Positions 1 to 9,712 of a stretch of DNA of 64,000 nt are shown here, piece by piece. Each line of letters begins with the position of its first letter. The stretch's first letter is position 1. Origin of the DNA: Amphibacillus jilinensis Y1 (GTDB taxonomy: Bacteria; Bacillota; Bacilli; Bacillales; Amphibacillaceae); the NCBI RefSeq assembly GCF_000306965.1, contig NZ_JH976435.1, positions 162,958 to 226,957 of the forward strand, read 5' to 3'. Below the pieces are notes generated by a model. That model ran no database searches and was not told where the DNA came from. It saw nothing but the letters and a program-made list of their open reading frames with translations. The translations under genes were made by a program, and so were the position numbers.

Positions 1-112
1 TACGCTTTTGATCTATTGTAAAGAACTTAGTTGAGCTAGTCAGGTTATTTTGATAGGTAGTAATGGCTCTATTTATCGAATCATATAGTTTAATTAAGGA
101 TGGTGATATTAA

Positions 113-349
113 ATGGTTACATTATCAACTCTGCAAACGAAACAGATCGTATCGATGGATACAGGGGCGAGGATAGGTCATGTGATTGATTTGGAGATAG
201 ATGTTGAGACGGGCTTAATTACAGACATTGTTATAGGGAATCGATCTAGCGTAAGTCATATTTTTCAAAAGCAAACCGAGGTGATTATTCCATGGAAAAA
301 CATCGTTACTTTTGGTCATGATGTTATTTTAGTAAATGAAAAGTCATAA
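113..349 (+). CDS. ylmC: YlmC/YmxH family PRC-barrel protein
   Basis: A small 78-residue protein of the YlmC/YmxH family, a PRC-barrel fold found in spore formers and often annotated as sporulation-related; its biochemical role is not known. The sequence shows the family pattern of an N-terminal Leu-Ser-x-Leu-x-x-Lys segment, a Gly-x-x-Ile-Gly turn near residue 20, the DLEID strand near residue 27 and a terminal IIPW-K strand near 60. The start follows AAGGATGGTGAT at good spacing. It precedes pgeF, as ylmC precedes ylmD in B. subtilis. The 112 bases before it hold no gene I can recognise. Family assignment is firm; function is open. Confidence 0.85.
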   Translation: MVTLSTLQTKQIVSMDTGARIGHVIDLEIDVETGLITDIVIGNRSSVSHIFQKQTEVIIPWKNIVTFGHDVILVNEKS

Positions 350-362
350 ACAATTGATAGGA

Positions 363-391
363 TTGAAAACAAATTTTTAAAAAAATATGAT
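363..391 (+). promoter_or_regulatory. sigma-A promoter for pgeF-ylmE-sepF-ylmG-ylmH
   Basis: TTGAAA (363-368), a 17-base spacer and TATGAT (386-391) lie 25 bases before the pgeF start in the short gap after ylmC. The match to the vegetative consensus is close, so the division cluster probably has its own promoter. Confidence 0.65.
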
Positions 392-416
392 AGAATAGTG
401 AAAAAAGGAGTGCGAT

Positions 417-1229
417 ATGGAACCTTTTCAACAAGTACATGAGTCTTTCTATCATGTTTCACCGTGGATTCAACGTGATATCGGCGTACAGGCTGGTCTG
501 ACGACACGTTATGGTGGGGTTAGTCAATCTGATTATGCTTCGTTAAATATGGGTTTACACGTTGGTGATGATCCAGAAGCTGTTATGGCGAATCGACATC
601 GACTAGCTAAACAAGTGAACGTTGCACTCGATCATTGGATTCTAGGTGAACAGGTACATGGTACGAAAATAGCTCGGATTGATCATAATAGTAAAAAACG
701 AGGGGCAGGTTCAAATCCCACCCACCCTCCTATTTCAGGGGTAGATGGGTTAATAACGAAAGAAAAAAATATTTTATTAGCAGCTTTTTTCGCTGATTGT
801 GTTCCCCTATATTTTCATGACCAACACACGGGATGGATTGGTATTGCGCATGCAGGCTGGCGTGGAACAGTTAATGGTATGGCAATAGAAATGGTTAAGG
901 CATTACAACAAGAGGGTGTAGAAACTGAGCATTTACAAGCTGCAATCGGTCCGTCAATTAGTCAGATGTATTACCAAGTTAACCTAGACGTGATCAATGC
1001 TATCCCTCAAACATACAGAGATCTGGTGACGATCAGAATAAAAGAAGCACCCGAACAGTATTTATTAGACTTACGCCAACTTAATAAACATATGTTAATA
1101 GATCAAGGGGTAAACCGTGAGCATTTACTAGTAAGTCAGCGATGTACCTATCAAACCAATGCTCTATATTCATATCGCCGTGATCATGGTAAGACAGGCC
1201 GTATGCTTGGATTTATTGGTCACTATTGA
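417..1229 (+). CDS. pgeF: Peptidoglycan editing factor / multicopper-fold purine nucleoside enzyme (YfiH/YlmD family)
   Basis: A 270-residue member of the YfiH/LACC1 (DUF152) family. Relatives are zinc enzymes acting on purine nucleosides (phosphorylase or deaminase activity), and E. coli YfiH removes mis-incorporated amino acids from peptidoglycan precursors. The metal and catalytic triad is visible as His81 (EQVHGTKI), Cys128 (FADCVPLYF) and His145 (IAHAGWRGT), followed by the conserved GPSIS motif and a C-terminal SYRRD segment. AAAGGAG sits 8 bases before the start. It is first after the promoter at 363-391 and occupies the B. subtilis ylmD position. Which substrate it uses here cannot be told from sequence. 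Confidence 0.9.
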   Translation: MEPFQQVHESFYHVSPWIQRDIGVQAGLTTRYGGVSQSDYASLNMGLHVGDDPEAVMANRHRLAKQVNVALDHWILGEQVHGTKIARIDHNSKKRGAGSNPTHPPISGVDGLITKEKNILLAAFFADCVPLYFHDQHTGWIGIAHAGWRGTVNGMAIEMVKALQQEGVETEHLQAAIGPSISQMYYQVNLDVINAIPQTYRDLVTIRIKEAPEQYLLDLRQLNKHMLIDQGVNREHLLVSQRCTYQTNALYSYRRDHGKTGRMLGFIGHY

Positions 1230-1251
1230 AGGGTGTAGTAAGGAGGATTCG

Positions 1252-1932
1252 ATGTCTGTTTCAACTAATCTTGATCAAATAAAGCAGCAAATTGAATATA
1301 GCTGCCATCAAGCCAATCGCTCACCTGACGAAATTACTATAATCGCAGTGACGAAATATGTTACAATAGATCGTACCAAGAAAGTAATTGAAGCAGGTGT
1401 TAATCATATAGCAGAGAACAGAGACCAAGGGTTACTTGAAAAACAATCAGCGATTTCAAATCAAGATACAAGATGGCACTTTATTGGGAATCTGCAATCC
1501 AAAAAGGTAAAAAAAGTTATTAATGAAGTTGATTACTTCCATGCATTAGATCGATTATCACTTGCTGAAGAAATAAATAAGCGAGCAATTAAAAAAATCC
1601 GATGCTTTGTTCAAGTAAACATAAGTGGTGAAACCTCTAAAAGTGGACTTGCTCCTCATGAGGTTGAAGATTTTATTGTTGATCTTAGTACTTACTCAAC
1701 TATTGAAGTCATCGGGCTTATGACAATGGCGCCGTTTACGAGTGATGAGGATACATTACGTCATGTTTTTAGGTCACTGCGAGTATTAAGAGATCAGATT
1801 GCGTTAAAAGCCTATTCTCATGCACCATGTACAGAGTTATCAATGGGAATGAGCAATGATTATCACATTGCAGTAGAAGAAGGCGCAACGTATATCCGAA
1901 TCGGTTCCAAACTAGTGGGAACAGAAGGGTAG
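1252..1932 (+). CDS. ylmE: YggS/YlmE-type PLP homeostasis protein
   Basis: A 226-residue PLP-binding TIM-barrel protein of the YggS/PROSC family, which buffers pyridoxal phosphate and has no confirmed catalytic reaction. The PLP-holding lysine is Lys35 in AVTKYV; the AENR, HFIGNLQ, LMTM and MGMSNDY motifs follow in family order, ending with the phosphate-binding IRIGS. I chose ATG 1252, after AAGGAGG at the usual spacing. An in-frame upstream ATG at 1159 lies inside pgeF and would add about 31 residues absent from the family. The usual GENRVQE motif reads AENRDQG here, a mild divergence. Confidence 0.92.
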   Translation: MSVSTNLDQIKQQIEYSCHQANRSPDEITIIAVTKYVTIDRTKKVIEAGVNHIAENRDQGLLEKQSAISNQDTRWHFIGNLQSKKVKKVINEVDYFHALDRLSLAEEINKRAIKKIRCFVQVNISGETSKSGLAPHEVEDFIVDLSTYSTIEVIGLMTMAPFTSDEDTLRHVFRSLRVLRDQIALKAYSHAPCTELSMGMSNDYHIAVEEGATYIRIGSKLVGTEG

Positions 1933-1941
1933 AGGTGAGAG

Positions 1942-2382
1942 ATGAGTATAAAGAATAAATTTAGAACATTATTTTCTGTTGAAGATGAAGAGTATTATGA
2001 AGAACTAGCGCCTGATGAAACGGAAGAATTGTCAAGGCGAAGTCAAAAGCAAGAAAAAAAAGATTCTAAAAATGTAGTAAGTTTAAAGTCAGTTCAAGCG
2101 CAAACAAAAGTTGTGCTTTCTGAACCGAGATCTTATGATGAAACACAAGATATTGCTGATCAAATTGTTAATCGTCGCTCAGTTGTGATTAACTTACAGC
2201 GGGTTGACTATCAACAAGCGAAGCGTATCGTTGATTTTCTAAGTGGAACGGTGTATGCTGTTTCTGGAGAAATTCAAAAGTTAGGCCCTCATACTTTTTT
2301 GTGTACGCCAGATAACGTTGAGATAACAGGAAATATAACACAAATGGTAGAAGATGAGGAAGACTTTGAACAAAGGTGGTAA
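1942..2382 (+). CDS. sepF: Cell division protein SepF
   Basis: SepF is a cytoplasmic FtsZ-bundling protein that ties the Z ring to the membrane through an N-terminal amphipathic helix and helps form a smooth septum. This 146-residue copy has that helix (MSIKNKFRTLFS), an acidic Glu/Asp-rich and Lys-rich linker to about residue 60, and the C-terminal SepF fold from about 65 to 140 containing NLQRVDYQQAKRIVDFLSG and the TFLCTPDNV strand. It lies 9 bases after ylmE and 4 before ylmG, as in B. subtilis (ylmE-sepF-ylmG-ylmH-divIVA), so co-transcription is expected. Confidence 0.95.
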   Translation: MSIKNKFRTLFSVEDEEYYEELAPDETEELSRRSQKQEKKDSKNVVSLKSVQAQTKVVLSEPRSYDETQDIADQIVNRRSVVINLQRVDYQQAKRIVDFLSGTVYAVSGEIQKLGPHTFLCTPDNVEITGNITQMVEDEEDFEQRW

Positions 2383-2386
2383 ATAG

Positions 2387-2650
2387 ATGGTATTATTTGA
2401 AAGGTTAGTTTTTCAATTAGTCAATTTATATCAAATCGCTATTGTCATTTATATTTTAATGTCGTGGTTTCCTGGTTCACGTGACTCATCAATTGGTCGA
2501 TTGCTTGCCAATATTGTAGAGCCTTATCTTGAACCATTCAGAAAAATCATACCACCGATTGGCATGCTTGATGTTTCAGCCCTTGTAGCACTGATTACTT
2601 TGCGATTAGCAACACAGGGTTTAGCAGTTCTATTCTCATTCTTTCGATAA
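2387..2650 (+). CDS. ylmG: YggT family membrane protein YlmG
   Basis: An 87-residue integral membrane protein of the YggT/YlmG family, linked in other bacteria and in plastids to division or membrane organisation; no enzymatic role is known. Two hydrophobic segments are visible, at about residues 6-26 and 64-85, separated by the family loop with [10 protein letters not shown]. The start is 4 bases after sepF, with AAGGTGG as ribosome binding site inside the sepF end. Family and position agree with B. subtilis ylmG. Confidence 0.92.
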   Translation: MVLFERLVFQLVNLYQIAIVIYILMSWFPGSRDSSIGRLLANIVEPYLEPFRKIIPPIGMLDVSALVALITLRLATQGLAVLFSFFR

Positions 2651-2665
2651 GGCGGCAGATACATA

Positions 2666-3448
2666 ATGGATATATATCAGCATTTTCGTAAAGATGAGCA
2701 GGGTTTTATTGATCAAGTATTAAACTGGCGTGAGCAAGTAGATCGCCAGTATATTCCAAAATGCAGTGATTTCTTAGACCCGAGAGAGCAATTGATATTT
2801 CGGACAATTATCGGGCAAGATTCGCCATTTAAATTAACCTTTAATGGTGGCTTTGAAGGAGCAGAACGTAAGCAGGCACTGCTTGCACCTTATTATGAAG
2901 CGGAAGATCAAGCTGTTTTTCCTATTATCGTTTTATCTGCCAGATATCCAGTGAAATTTGTTAATATAGCACATCGTGATGTGTTAGGTGCATTTTTATC
3001 TCTCGGCTTACTTCGAAAGAAACTTGGAGATATTGTCATTGATGTTGAACATGGTCAAATACAGATCGCTGTGAGCGCGGATATTGCAGATTTTGTCATG
3101 ATGCAACTGACGTCAATTAAAAAGGCCACACTACAATTTCAAACTGTTTCTGACAAAAAGAAGTTAGCAATTGAAAACGAATGGGATATTCAAGAAACAA
3201 CCGTTTCTTCACTTCGATTAGATGTTCTGATTAAACATTTTTATCGTTATTCTAGAAAAGAAGCATCTGCTTTAATTGACAAGGGTTATATTAAAGTTAA
3301 TTTTAAAGTTGTTGATGATTCGGCATTTTTAGTTGAACCAGGTGATGTCCTTTCTTGTCGAGGTAAAGGTAGAAGCCGTTTGGATAATATTATTGGAGAA
3401 ACCAAAAAAGAAAAAAAACGTATTCAATATGCCTTGTTAAAAGACTAA
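2666..3448 (+). CDS. ylmH: S4-domain RNA-binding protein YlmH
   Basis: A 260-residue protein with an N-terminal YlmH-specific domain (about 1-175, including the GGFEGAERK and HRDVLGA motifs) and a C-terminal S4 RNA-binding domain (about 183-245: SLRLDVLI, SRKEASALIDKGYIKVN, GDVLSCRGKGR). In B. subtilis, YlmH binds the large ribosomal subunit and can act in ribosome-associated quality control alongside RqcH. RqcH is also encoded in this window, though not adjacent. The gene ends the sepF cluster; a new promoter for divIVA lies at its 3' end. Confidence 0.92.
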   Translation: MDIYQHFRKDEQGFIDQVLNWREQVDRQYIPKCSDFLDPREQLIFRTIIGQDSPFKLTFNGGFEGAERKQALLAPYYEAEDQAVFPIIVLSARYPVKFVNIAHRDVLGAFLSLGLLRKKLGDIVIDVEHGQIQIAVSADIADFVMMQLTSIKKATLQFQTVSDKKKLAIENEWDIQETTVSSLRLDVLIKHFYRYSRKEASALIDKGYIKVNFKVVDDSAFLVEPGDVLSCRGKGRSRLDNIIGETKKEKKRIQYALLKD

Positions 3449-3463
3449 ACAATTTTGTATAAT
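3434..3463 (+). promoter_or_regulatory. sigma-A promoter for divIVA
   Basis: TTGTTA (3434-3439), an 18-base spacer and a perfect TATAAT (3458-3463) straddle the ylmH stop codon, 72 bases before the divIVA start. This suggests divIVA can be transcribed separately from the ylm cluster. Confidence 0.6.
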
Positions 3464-3534
3464 AAGCAGGATATTTAATTAAATATGTCGAATACACCAG
3501 TTAAGTTAAACAACAGATAGAGGAGGTGGCCGTT

Positions 3535-4035
3535 GTGCCATTGACACCATTGGACATTCATAATAAAGAGTTTACCCGTGGCATTAGAGGATACGATCAA
3601 GATGAAGTAAATGAATTTCTTGATCAGATCATTAAAGATTATGAATTAGTTATTCGTGAAAAAAAAGATTTAAAGCGACAAGTTGATGAGCTTCAACAAA
3701 AATTAGGACATTTTTCAAATATTGAAGAGACTTTAAATAAATCGATTTTAATTGCGCAACAAACAGCTGAAGAAGTTAAAGGTAATGCGACTAAAGAGTC
3801 TAAATTAATCATTAGAGAAGCTGAAAAAAATGCTGATCGTATTATTAACGAAGCATTAGAGAAATCAAGAAGAATAGAGATTGAAGTTGAAGAATTAAAG
3901 AAGCAAGGCAAAGTGTTTCGAACACGATTAAAAATGTTAGTAGAAGCTCAGCTTGAATTAGTTGAAAATGGCGATTGGGACCAACTATTGCATCTACCAA
4001 ATGGCACTGAAGATCCAGATGAAGAAGGTATGTAG
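3535..4035 (+). CDS. divIVA: Cell-pole and septum organiser DivIVA
   Basis: DivIVA is a coiled-coil protein that senses negative membrane curvature and recruits MinJ and other partners to septa and poles. This 166-residue copy has the N-terminal lipid-binding domain (PLTPLDIHNKEFTRGIRGY, then DEVNEFLDQIIKDYE) followed by long heptad-repeat coiled coils to about residue 140. I chose GTG 3535, 8 bases after AGGAGG (3521-3526), because it gives the canonical MPLTP start. A GTG at 3526 overlaps the ribosome binding site and is unlikely. A short acidic tail ends the protein. Confidence 0.95.
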   Translation: MPLTPLDIHNKEFTRGIRGYDQDEVNEFLDQIIKDYELVIREKKDLKRQVDELQQKLGHFSNIEETLNKSILIAQQTAEEVKGNATKESKLIIREAEKNADRIINEALEKSRRIEIEVEELKKQGKVFRTRLKMLVEAQLELVENGDWDQLLHLPNGTEDPDEEGM

Positions 4036-4042
4036 GTGGAGC

Positions 4043-4071
4043 TTGACGTAATTGAATTTATTACATATAAT
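4043..4071 (+). promoter_or_regulatory. sigma-A promoter for T-box/ileS
   Basis: TTGACG (4043-4048), a 17-base spacer and TATAAT (4066-4071) form one of the best promoter matches in the window. Transcription would begin near 4078 and run into the T-box leader. Confidence 0.75.
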
Positions 4072-4077
4072 GCATAG

Positions 4078-4362
4078 ACGAAGATTATATTATCTAACCT
4101 ATATTATCGACAAAAGCAATGCAAGGAAGAGTAGATTTTTCATTTCTTATTTAAGCGAGCTAGGAAATGGTGAAAGCCTAGTATAAGTAGAGAAATTGAA
4201 GATCATCCTTAAGCTTTCTTTTTGAATACTAAACCGATTAGTTAGTAAAAAAGAACGGTTCATCACGTTACGATGCTAGGAGTGGGTTGCAATATGTTGT
4301 AACTAACTAGGGTGGTACCGCGAGTTCTCTCGTCCCTTCGAGGATGTGAGGGCTTTTTTTAT
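4078..4362 (+). promoter_or_regulatory. T-box leader (isoleucine tRNA sensor) with terminator
   Basis: This leader of about 285 bases carries the conserved T-box sequence AGGGTGGTACCGCG (4309-4322), which pairs with the tRNA acceptor end. Upstream is a stem I region with the AGTA loop motif near 4130 and a GGTGAAAGCC-type motif near 4168. The presumptive specifier loop reads GAAGATCATCC (4199-4209); ATC is an isoleucine codon and occurs twice in tandem (4202-4204, 4205-4207). A terminator hairpin (CTCTCGTCC pairing with GGATGTGAG, then a run of T) spans about 4327-4360. Uncharged isoleucine tRNA should promote read-through into ileS. The remaining 4363-4529 before ileS shows nothing else I recognise. 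Confidence 0.9.
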
Positions 4363-4529
4363 ATGTTAGAAAAGGGATTACATGTGAGCAAAAAAAGCGG
4401 AAATTAGCGAAGTTCGCATTTAAAAGCGCTAATGATGAAAAACTTGTACATTCAGTAAATACCAACAATATAGTGAAGTTCTTTTTAAAATGCTGATGAG
4501 GAAGCGTTATAAACGAAGGAGGAAATAAA

Positions 4530-7277
4530 ATGGACTATAAAGAAACATTATTGATGCCGAGAACTGAATTTCCAATGCGAGGGAATTTGCCTAACAAAGA
4601 ACCAAAAATCCAAGAACAATGGGATGAAGCTGATCTGTATCATAAAGCTCAAGAACGGACAAATGGTCGTCCTTTATTTGTGCTTCATGATGGCCCGCCA
4701 TATGCTAATGGGGATATCCATATGGGGCATGCATTAAATAAAATTTTAAAAGATTTTATTATCAAATATAAATCGATGTCAGGTTTTCATGCACCGTATG
4801 TACCCGGATGGGACACCCATGGGTTACCAATCGAAACAGCACTTGCAAAGAAAAAAGTCGATCGCAAGAAAATGACTGCAGCAGAATTCAGACAAAAATG
4901 TGCAGAATATGCATTAAAGCAAGTAGATAATCAACGAACACAGTTCAAACAACTTGGTGTTCGAGGGGATTGGGAAAACCCTTATGTAACATTAGATAAG
5001 GTCTACGAAGCAGCTCAAATTGAAGTTTTTGGCGAAATGGCTAAAAAAGGTTACATTTATAAAGGCTTAAAACCAGTTTATTGGTCACCGTCTTCTGAAT
5101 CGGCATTAGCAGAAGCAGAAATTGAATATCAAGATAAGCGTTCACCTTCAATCTATGTCGCTTTCGAAGTAAAAGAAGGTAAGGATTTATTAGCGGGTGA
5201 TGAGAAGTTTGTTATTTGGACAACGACACCTTGGACAATTCCAGCAAACTTAGCTATTGCACTGCATGCTGATTTAAATTACGTCGTTGTGAATGTTAAC
5301 AATGATAAGCTTATTATTGCTGAAGACCTTGTAGAAAACGTAGCAAAAGCATTGGAATGGGAAAACTATCAAATTGTAAAATCCTTCAAAGGAAAAGAAG
5401 CAGAACATTTAGTTGCTAAGCATCCCCTTTATGATCGCGATTCACTTATTATTTTAGGTGAGCATGTGACAACAGATGGAGGAACAGGACTCGTTCATAC
5501 AGCTCCAGGTCATGGTGAAGATGACTTTCTTGTAGGGAAAGCATATGGATTGGATGTATTATGTCCAGTTGATGAAAAAGGTGTTTTAACTGATCAAGCA
5601 CCAGGTTTTGAAGGTTTGTTTTATGATAAAGCTAATAAACTGATTACTGAGAAATTGGAAGAAAATAATGCTTTACTCAGCATAAGCTTCATTACTCACG
5701 CTTATCCTCATGATTGGCGAACGAAAAAGCCTGTGATCTATCGTGCGACCAATCAATGGTTTGCATCTATTAAAGATTTCCGTGCTGATATTTTAGCGGA
5801 AATCGAACGGATCAACTGGGTGCCAAAGTGGGGAGAAACACGGTTATTTAATATGGTACGTGATCGCGAAGATTGGTGTATTTCCCGACAACGTATTTGG
5901 GGCGTGCCGATTCCGGTTTTTTATGGTGAAGATCGTACACCGATTATTACCGATGAGACGATTAAACATGTAGCCAATCTATTTCGTGAGCATGGTTCAA
6001 ACATTTGGTTTGAGTGGGAGGCGAAAGACCTGCTACCTGAGGGCTTTAGTTCCGAACATAGTCCTAATGGGCAATTTACTAAGGAAATGGATATTATGGA
6101 TGTCTGGTTTGATTCGGGTTCTTCTCATCAAGGTGTCCTCGAACAAAGACCTGAACTTAGGAGACCTGCGGATCTTTACTTAGAAGGTTCTGATCAGTAT
6201 CGTGGCTGGTTTAATTCGTCATTATCTACTTCAGTAGCTGTAACGGGGAAATCACCTTATGAGACCATTTTAAGTCATGGCTTTGCTTTAGATGGTCAAG
6301 GACGTAAAATGAGTAAATCTGTTGGTAACGTGGTGGTTCCAGCAAAAGTAATGAAGCAATACGGTGCTGATATTTTACGATTATGGGTAGCCTCCGTCGA
6401 CTATCAAGCTGATGTGCGTGTGTCAGATGAGATCATTAAACAAACATCTGAAGGTTATCGAAAAATAAGAAATACGTTCCGTTTCTTATTAGGAAATTTA
6501 GCGGATTTTGACCCTAATGAACATCAAGTGGCTGATGACGCTCTTTTTGAATTGGATCGCTATATGTTAATTAAGTTGCAGCAGCTCATTAATAAGGTGA
6601 AGAAAGCATTTGATGCATTTGATTTTTCAACGGTCTATAACCAAATTCATCAATTCTGTTCAGCTGAGCTAAGTGCATTCTATTTAGATTTTGCCAAGGA
6701 TATTTTATATATTGAACCAGAGAATAGTCCACGGCGACGTTCGATCCAATCTGTTTATTATGAAACAGTTGTTAGTCTTGTTAAATTAATAACACCTATT
6801 TTAACCCATACTGCTGAAGAAATTTGGAGTTATATTCCTGAAAAAGAAGCGGAGTTTGTCCAGTTAACGGATCTACCGGAGCCAAGAGATATTACAAATG
6901 CTGATCAACTTTTAGAGAAATGGGATCACTTCATTGAGGTGAGAGACGATATACTAAAGGCTTTAGAAGAAGCGCGAGCGGATAAAATAATTGGTAAGTC
7001 TTTGGAAGCTAAGTTAATGGTAAAAGCTAAAGATGATGCGACTAAAGCAATGTTAGACCAAATTGAACGTTTAGATCAGCTATTCATCGTCTCTAAAGTG
7101 GAGGTTGTAGATCAGATTGAAAGCAATAAAGACTATCAATATGTGCAAGTAAATGTAGAAAAGTATGATGCCGATAAATGTGAACGTTGCTGGGTGGCTT
7201 CTGAAACTGTTGGACAAAATGAGCAACATCCTCAATTGTGTCAACGTTGTGCAGAAGTTGTCATTGAACACTATTAA
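4530..7277 (+). CDS. ileS: Isoleucyl-tRNA synthetase
   Basis: Charges isoleucine tRNA in the cytoplasm. At 915 residues it has the length of the bacterial type. The class I signatures are present: HMGH at 64-67 (HIGH motif) and KMSKS at about 593-597. Between them lies the CP1 editing domain, including the [11 protein letters not shown] segment. The C terminus has the zinc site with four cysteines (CERC near 884-887 and CQRC near 904-907). AAGGAGG precedes the ATG. The gene is monocistronic between the T-box and a terminator at 7287-7320. In B. subtilis ylyA lies between ileS and lspA; here it is absent. Confidence 0.98.
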   Translation: MDYKETLLMPRTEFPMRGNLPNKEPKIQEQWDEADLYHKAQERTNGRPLFVLHDGPPYANGDIHMGHALNKILKDFIIKYKSMSGFHAPYVPGWDTHGLPIETALAKKKVDRKKMTAAEFRQKCAEYALKQVDNQRTQFKQLGVRGDWENPYVTLDKVYEAAQIEVFGEMAKKGYIYKGLKPVYWSPSSESALAEAEIEYQDKRSPSIYVAFEVKEGKDLLAGDEKFVIWTTTPWTIPANLAIALHADLNYVVVNVNNDKLIIAEDLVENVAKALEWENYQIVKSFKGKEAEHLVAKHPLYDRDSLIILGEHVTTDGGTGLVHTAPGHGEDDFLVGKAYGLDVLCPVDEKGVLTDQAPGFEGLFYDKANKLITEKLEENNALLSISFITHAYPHDWRTKKPVIYRATNQWFASIKDFRADILAEIERINWVPKWGETRLFNMVRDREDWCISRQRIWGVPIPVFYGEDRTPIITDETIKHVANLFREHGSNIWFEWEAKDLLPEGFSSEHSPNGQFTKEMDIMDVWFDSGSSHQGVLEQRPELRRPADLYLEGSDQYRGWFNSSLSTSVAVTGKSPYETILSHGFALDGQGRKMSKSVGNVVVPAKVMKQYGADILRLWVASVDYQADVRVSDEIIKQTSEGYRKIRNTFRFLLGNLADFDPNEHQVADDALFELDRYMLIKLQQLINKVKKAFDAFDFSTVYNQIHQFCSAELSAFYLDFAKDILYIEPENSPRRRSIQSVYYETVVSLVKLITPILTHTAEEIWSYIPEKEAEFVQLTDLPEPRDITNADQLLEKWDHFIEVRDDILKALEEARADKIIGKSLEAKLMVKAKDDATKAMLDQIERLDQLFIVSKVEVVDQIESNKDYQYVQVNVEKYDADKCERCWVASETVGQNEQHPQLCQRCAEVVIEHY

Positions 7278-7286
7278 TATTTGTTA

Positions 7287-7320
7287 ATGTTCAGGTCTTC
7301 GCCTGAACATTTTCTTTTTT
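7287..7320 (+). terminator. Rho-independent terminator after ileS
   Basis: A perfect 9-base stem ATGTTCAGG (7287-7295) / CCTGAACAT (7302-7310) with a TCTTCG loop, followed by a T-rich tail to 7320. Confidence 0.9.
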
Positions 7321-7331
7321 TAAAAGAACTG

Positions 7332-7340
7332 TGGTAAAAT
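7332..7340 (+). promoter_or_regulatory. Extended -10 promoter for lspA-rluD
   Basis: TGG-TAAAAT (7332-7340) fits an extended -10 element 40 bases before lspA. The -35 region (TTCTTT, 7312-7317) is weak and falls in the ileS terminator tail. Confidence 0.45.
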
Positions 7341-7380
7341 GCAGAAGTAAGCAAGCTTTGTTAGAAATAGGAGGAAGAAC

Positions 7381-7848
7381 ATGCGTTATTATTTAATTGC
7401 AGTTGGTGTTATTATTTTAGACCAATTAACTAAATGGTGGATTATTAATTACATGGAATTAAGGGAAAGTTTTGCTGTTATTGAAAATGTACTGTACATA
7501 ACATCACATCGAAATCCTGGAGCTGCTTGGGGGATTTTGCAAGGAAGAATGCTTTTCTTTTATATTATAACGGTGGTCGTCATTGTGGCCATTGTCTATT
7601 ATATGCAAAAGTTTGCTAAACAAGATAGATGGTTAGGTATAGGTTTAGGACTTGTCTTAGGTGGTGCAATCGGTAATTTTATTGATCGTTTACTTTATCA
7701 AGAAGTGGTCGATTTTATTAATGTTTACATCGGATCTTATAATTATCCTATTTTTAATATTGCTGATTCATCCTTAGTCATGGGTGTAATTGTAATAGGG
7801 ATTGCCACTTTAAAAGAAGAATTTGGGAAAGGGCGTTCAAATAAATGA
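7381..7848 (+). CDS. lspA: Lipoprotein signal peptidase (signal peptidase II)
   Basis: LspA is a membrane aspartyl protease that removes the signal peptide of diacylglyceryl-modified prolipoproteins. The 155-residue protein has four hydrophobic segments (about 3-22, 58-76, 84-101 and 127-146). Both catalytic aspartates are in conserved motifs: Asp102 in GNFIDRL and Asp129 in FNIADSS, the same numbers as in B. subtilis LspA. The NPGAAWG motif is at about 45-51. The start follows AGGAGGAAGAAC. Its last four bases overlap rluD (ATGA), so the two are translationally coupled. Confidence 0.97.
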   Translation: MRYYLIAVGVIILDQLTKWWIINYMELRESFAVIENVLYITSHRNPGAAWGILQGRMLFFYIITVVVIVAIVYYMQKFAKQDRWLGIGLGLVLGGAIGNFIDRLLYQEVVDFINVYIGSYNYPIFNIADSSLVMGVIVIGIATLKEEFGKGRSNK

Positions 7849-8759
7849 ATCTTGACGAACATTATGTACGGGAACATGAACAAAATCAACGGATTGACAA
7901 ATTGATGACCGAGATAATATCTGACACATCAAGGGCGCAAATTCAGTCAATGATTAAATCAGGGCATATTCGCGTCAACGGTGAAGCGGTAAAGGCAAAT
8001 TACCGTTGTGTATCTGGAGCGCATGTGACATGGACGATCCCTGAACCGGAAGTATTAGAGGTTGAGCCTGAACAAATACCGCTTGATATTATTTATGAAG
8101 ACGAAGATATTTTAATTGTAAATAAGGAAAAAGGTATGGTTGTACACCCGTCTGCTGGACATCATTCTGGTACATTAGTTAATGCATTACTTTATCACTG
8201 TCAGGATCTATCAGGTATTAATGGTGTCATTCGACCTGGAATTGTACATCGTATTGATCGTGATACAAGTGGGTTACTAATGGTTGCCAAGCATGATCAA
8301 GCCCACCAATCGCTTGCTGATCAATTACAGAATAAAACGATTAAGCGCTCATATCTTGCATTAGTACATGGTGATATTCCACATGAATATGGCACGATAG
8401 AAGCCCCAATCGGACGAAATCCCAAGGATCGCCAGAGTATGGCTGTTGTCGATGATGGCCGTGAAGCAATTACACACTTTGAAGTGATTGATCGGATTGA
8501 ACATAAATATACGTTAGTAAAATGCAAATTGGAAACAGGCCGCACCCATCAAATCCGTGTCCATATGAAATATATCGGTTTTCCTTTAGTGGGTGACCCT
8601 AAATATGGACAAAGAAAAACATTGGATGTGAAAGGACAAGCCTTACATGCGCAAGAGCTAGGGCTTAAACATCCGCGTTCCAACGAGTGGCTTGAATTTG
8701 AAGTTGACCCACCGAGCATTTTTCAAAATGCTTTAAAAAAAGTCCGAGATATACATTGA
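7845..8759 (+). CDS. rluD: RluD-type 23S rRNA pseudouridine synthase
   Basis: A 304-residue pseudouridine synthase of the RluA/RluD family (B. subtilis YlyB). It has an N-terminal S4 RNA-binding domain (about 15-75) and a catalytic domain with Asp138 in HRIDRDTSG and the later RTHQIRVHM motif. By family it isomerises uridines in 23S rRNA; the exact positions cannot be read from sequence. It overlaps lspA by four bases. Its last bases overlap the -35 element of the pyr promoter. Confidence 0.92.
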   Translation: MNLDEHYVREHEQNQRIDKLMTEIISDTSRAQIQSMIKSGHIRVNGEAVKANYRCVSGAHVTWTIPEPEVLEVEPEQIPLDIIYEDEDILIVNKEKGMVVHPSAGHHSGTLVNALLYHCQDLSGINGVIRPGIVHRIDRDTSGLLMVAKHDQAHQSLADQLQNKTIKRSYLALVHGDIPHEYGTIEAPIGRNPKDRQSMAVVDDGREAITHFEVIDRIEHKYTLVKCKLETGRTHQIRVHMKYIGFPLVGDPKYGQRKTLDVKGQALHAQELGLKHPRSNEWLEFEVDPPSIFQNALKKVRDIH

Positions 8760-8784
8760 CTTTTGAAATGAAGTTTGAAATAAT
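8756..8784 (+). promoter_or_regulatory. Promoter of the pyr operon
   Basis: TTGACT (8756-8761), a 17-base spacer and AATAAT (8779-8784) lie at the rluD stop codon, about 16 bases before the first PyrR hairpin. The start point would be near 8791. Confidence 0.65.
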
Positions 8785-8799
8785 GAGTATTAATAAAAT

Positions 8800-8905
8800 A
8801 ACCTTTAAGAACAGTCCCGTGAGGCTGAAAAGGAATGTATTAACCATTTAGATAATTGACGTTTATCTAAACCCTTTTCTCGTGCGCGGAGAAAAGGGTT
8901 TTTTA
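8800..8905 (+). promoter_or_regulatory. PyrR-responsive attenuator 1 (pyrR leader)
   Basis: The PyrR-binding hairpin (8800-8834) contains the conserved box AGTCCCGTGAGGCT (8813-8826) between CCTTT and AAAGG arms. An antiterminator can form between TTTAGATAA (8847-8855) and TTATCTAAA (8863-8871). Its right arm shares bases 8869-8871 with a 13-base terminator stem (8869-8881 with 8889-8901) followed by T residues. With UMP bound, PyrR stabilises the first hairpin and so favours termination, as known in B. subtilis. The next 90 bases to pyrR contain only the ribosome binding site. Confidence 0.9.
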
Positions 8906-8992
8906 GTTTAACGCACACGCTATGCGGTGAGTTGGACAGATGATGATACAGTCGTAAGTTGTCGAGGTTATTTTAGAATAAGGGGGCAGTGA

Positions 8993-9538
<546 letters not shown>

Positions 9539-9539
9539 C

Positions 9540-9683
9540 CGTCCGTAAGAGGTCCACCTCAAAAATGAGGGCAGTGTTCAGCTATTTAGGTGGGAGTTAA
9601 CGGCGGTTAATGGCCTGATTCACTTAACGACCAATTAGAGGGAGAAGCACGAAATAACCCGCTGATTGAAAGTTCGTTTTATC
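9540..9683 (+). repeat. Dispersed intergenic repeat, copy 1 (forward)
   Basis: This copy begins within two bases of the pyrR stop. It shares with the other copies a 5' block (CGTCCGTAAGAGGTCCACCTC, split here as CGTCCGTAAG and GTCCACCTC, followed by AAAAATGAGGG), a middle block (AACGGCGGTTAATGGCCTGA) and the 3' end GATTGAAAGTTCGTTTTAT. It has no coding potential. It sits inside the pyr transcript, just upstream of attenuator 2. Confidence 0.75.
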
Positions 9684-9712
9684 AAAGTTAAGATCAATGA
9701 TTAGAATAGCTA

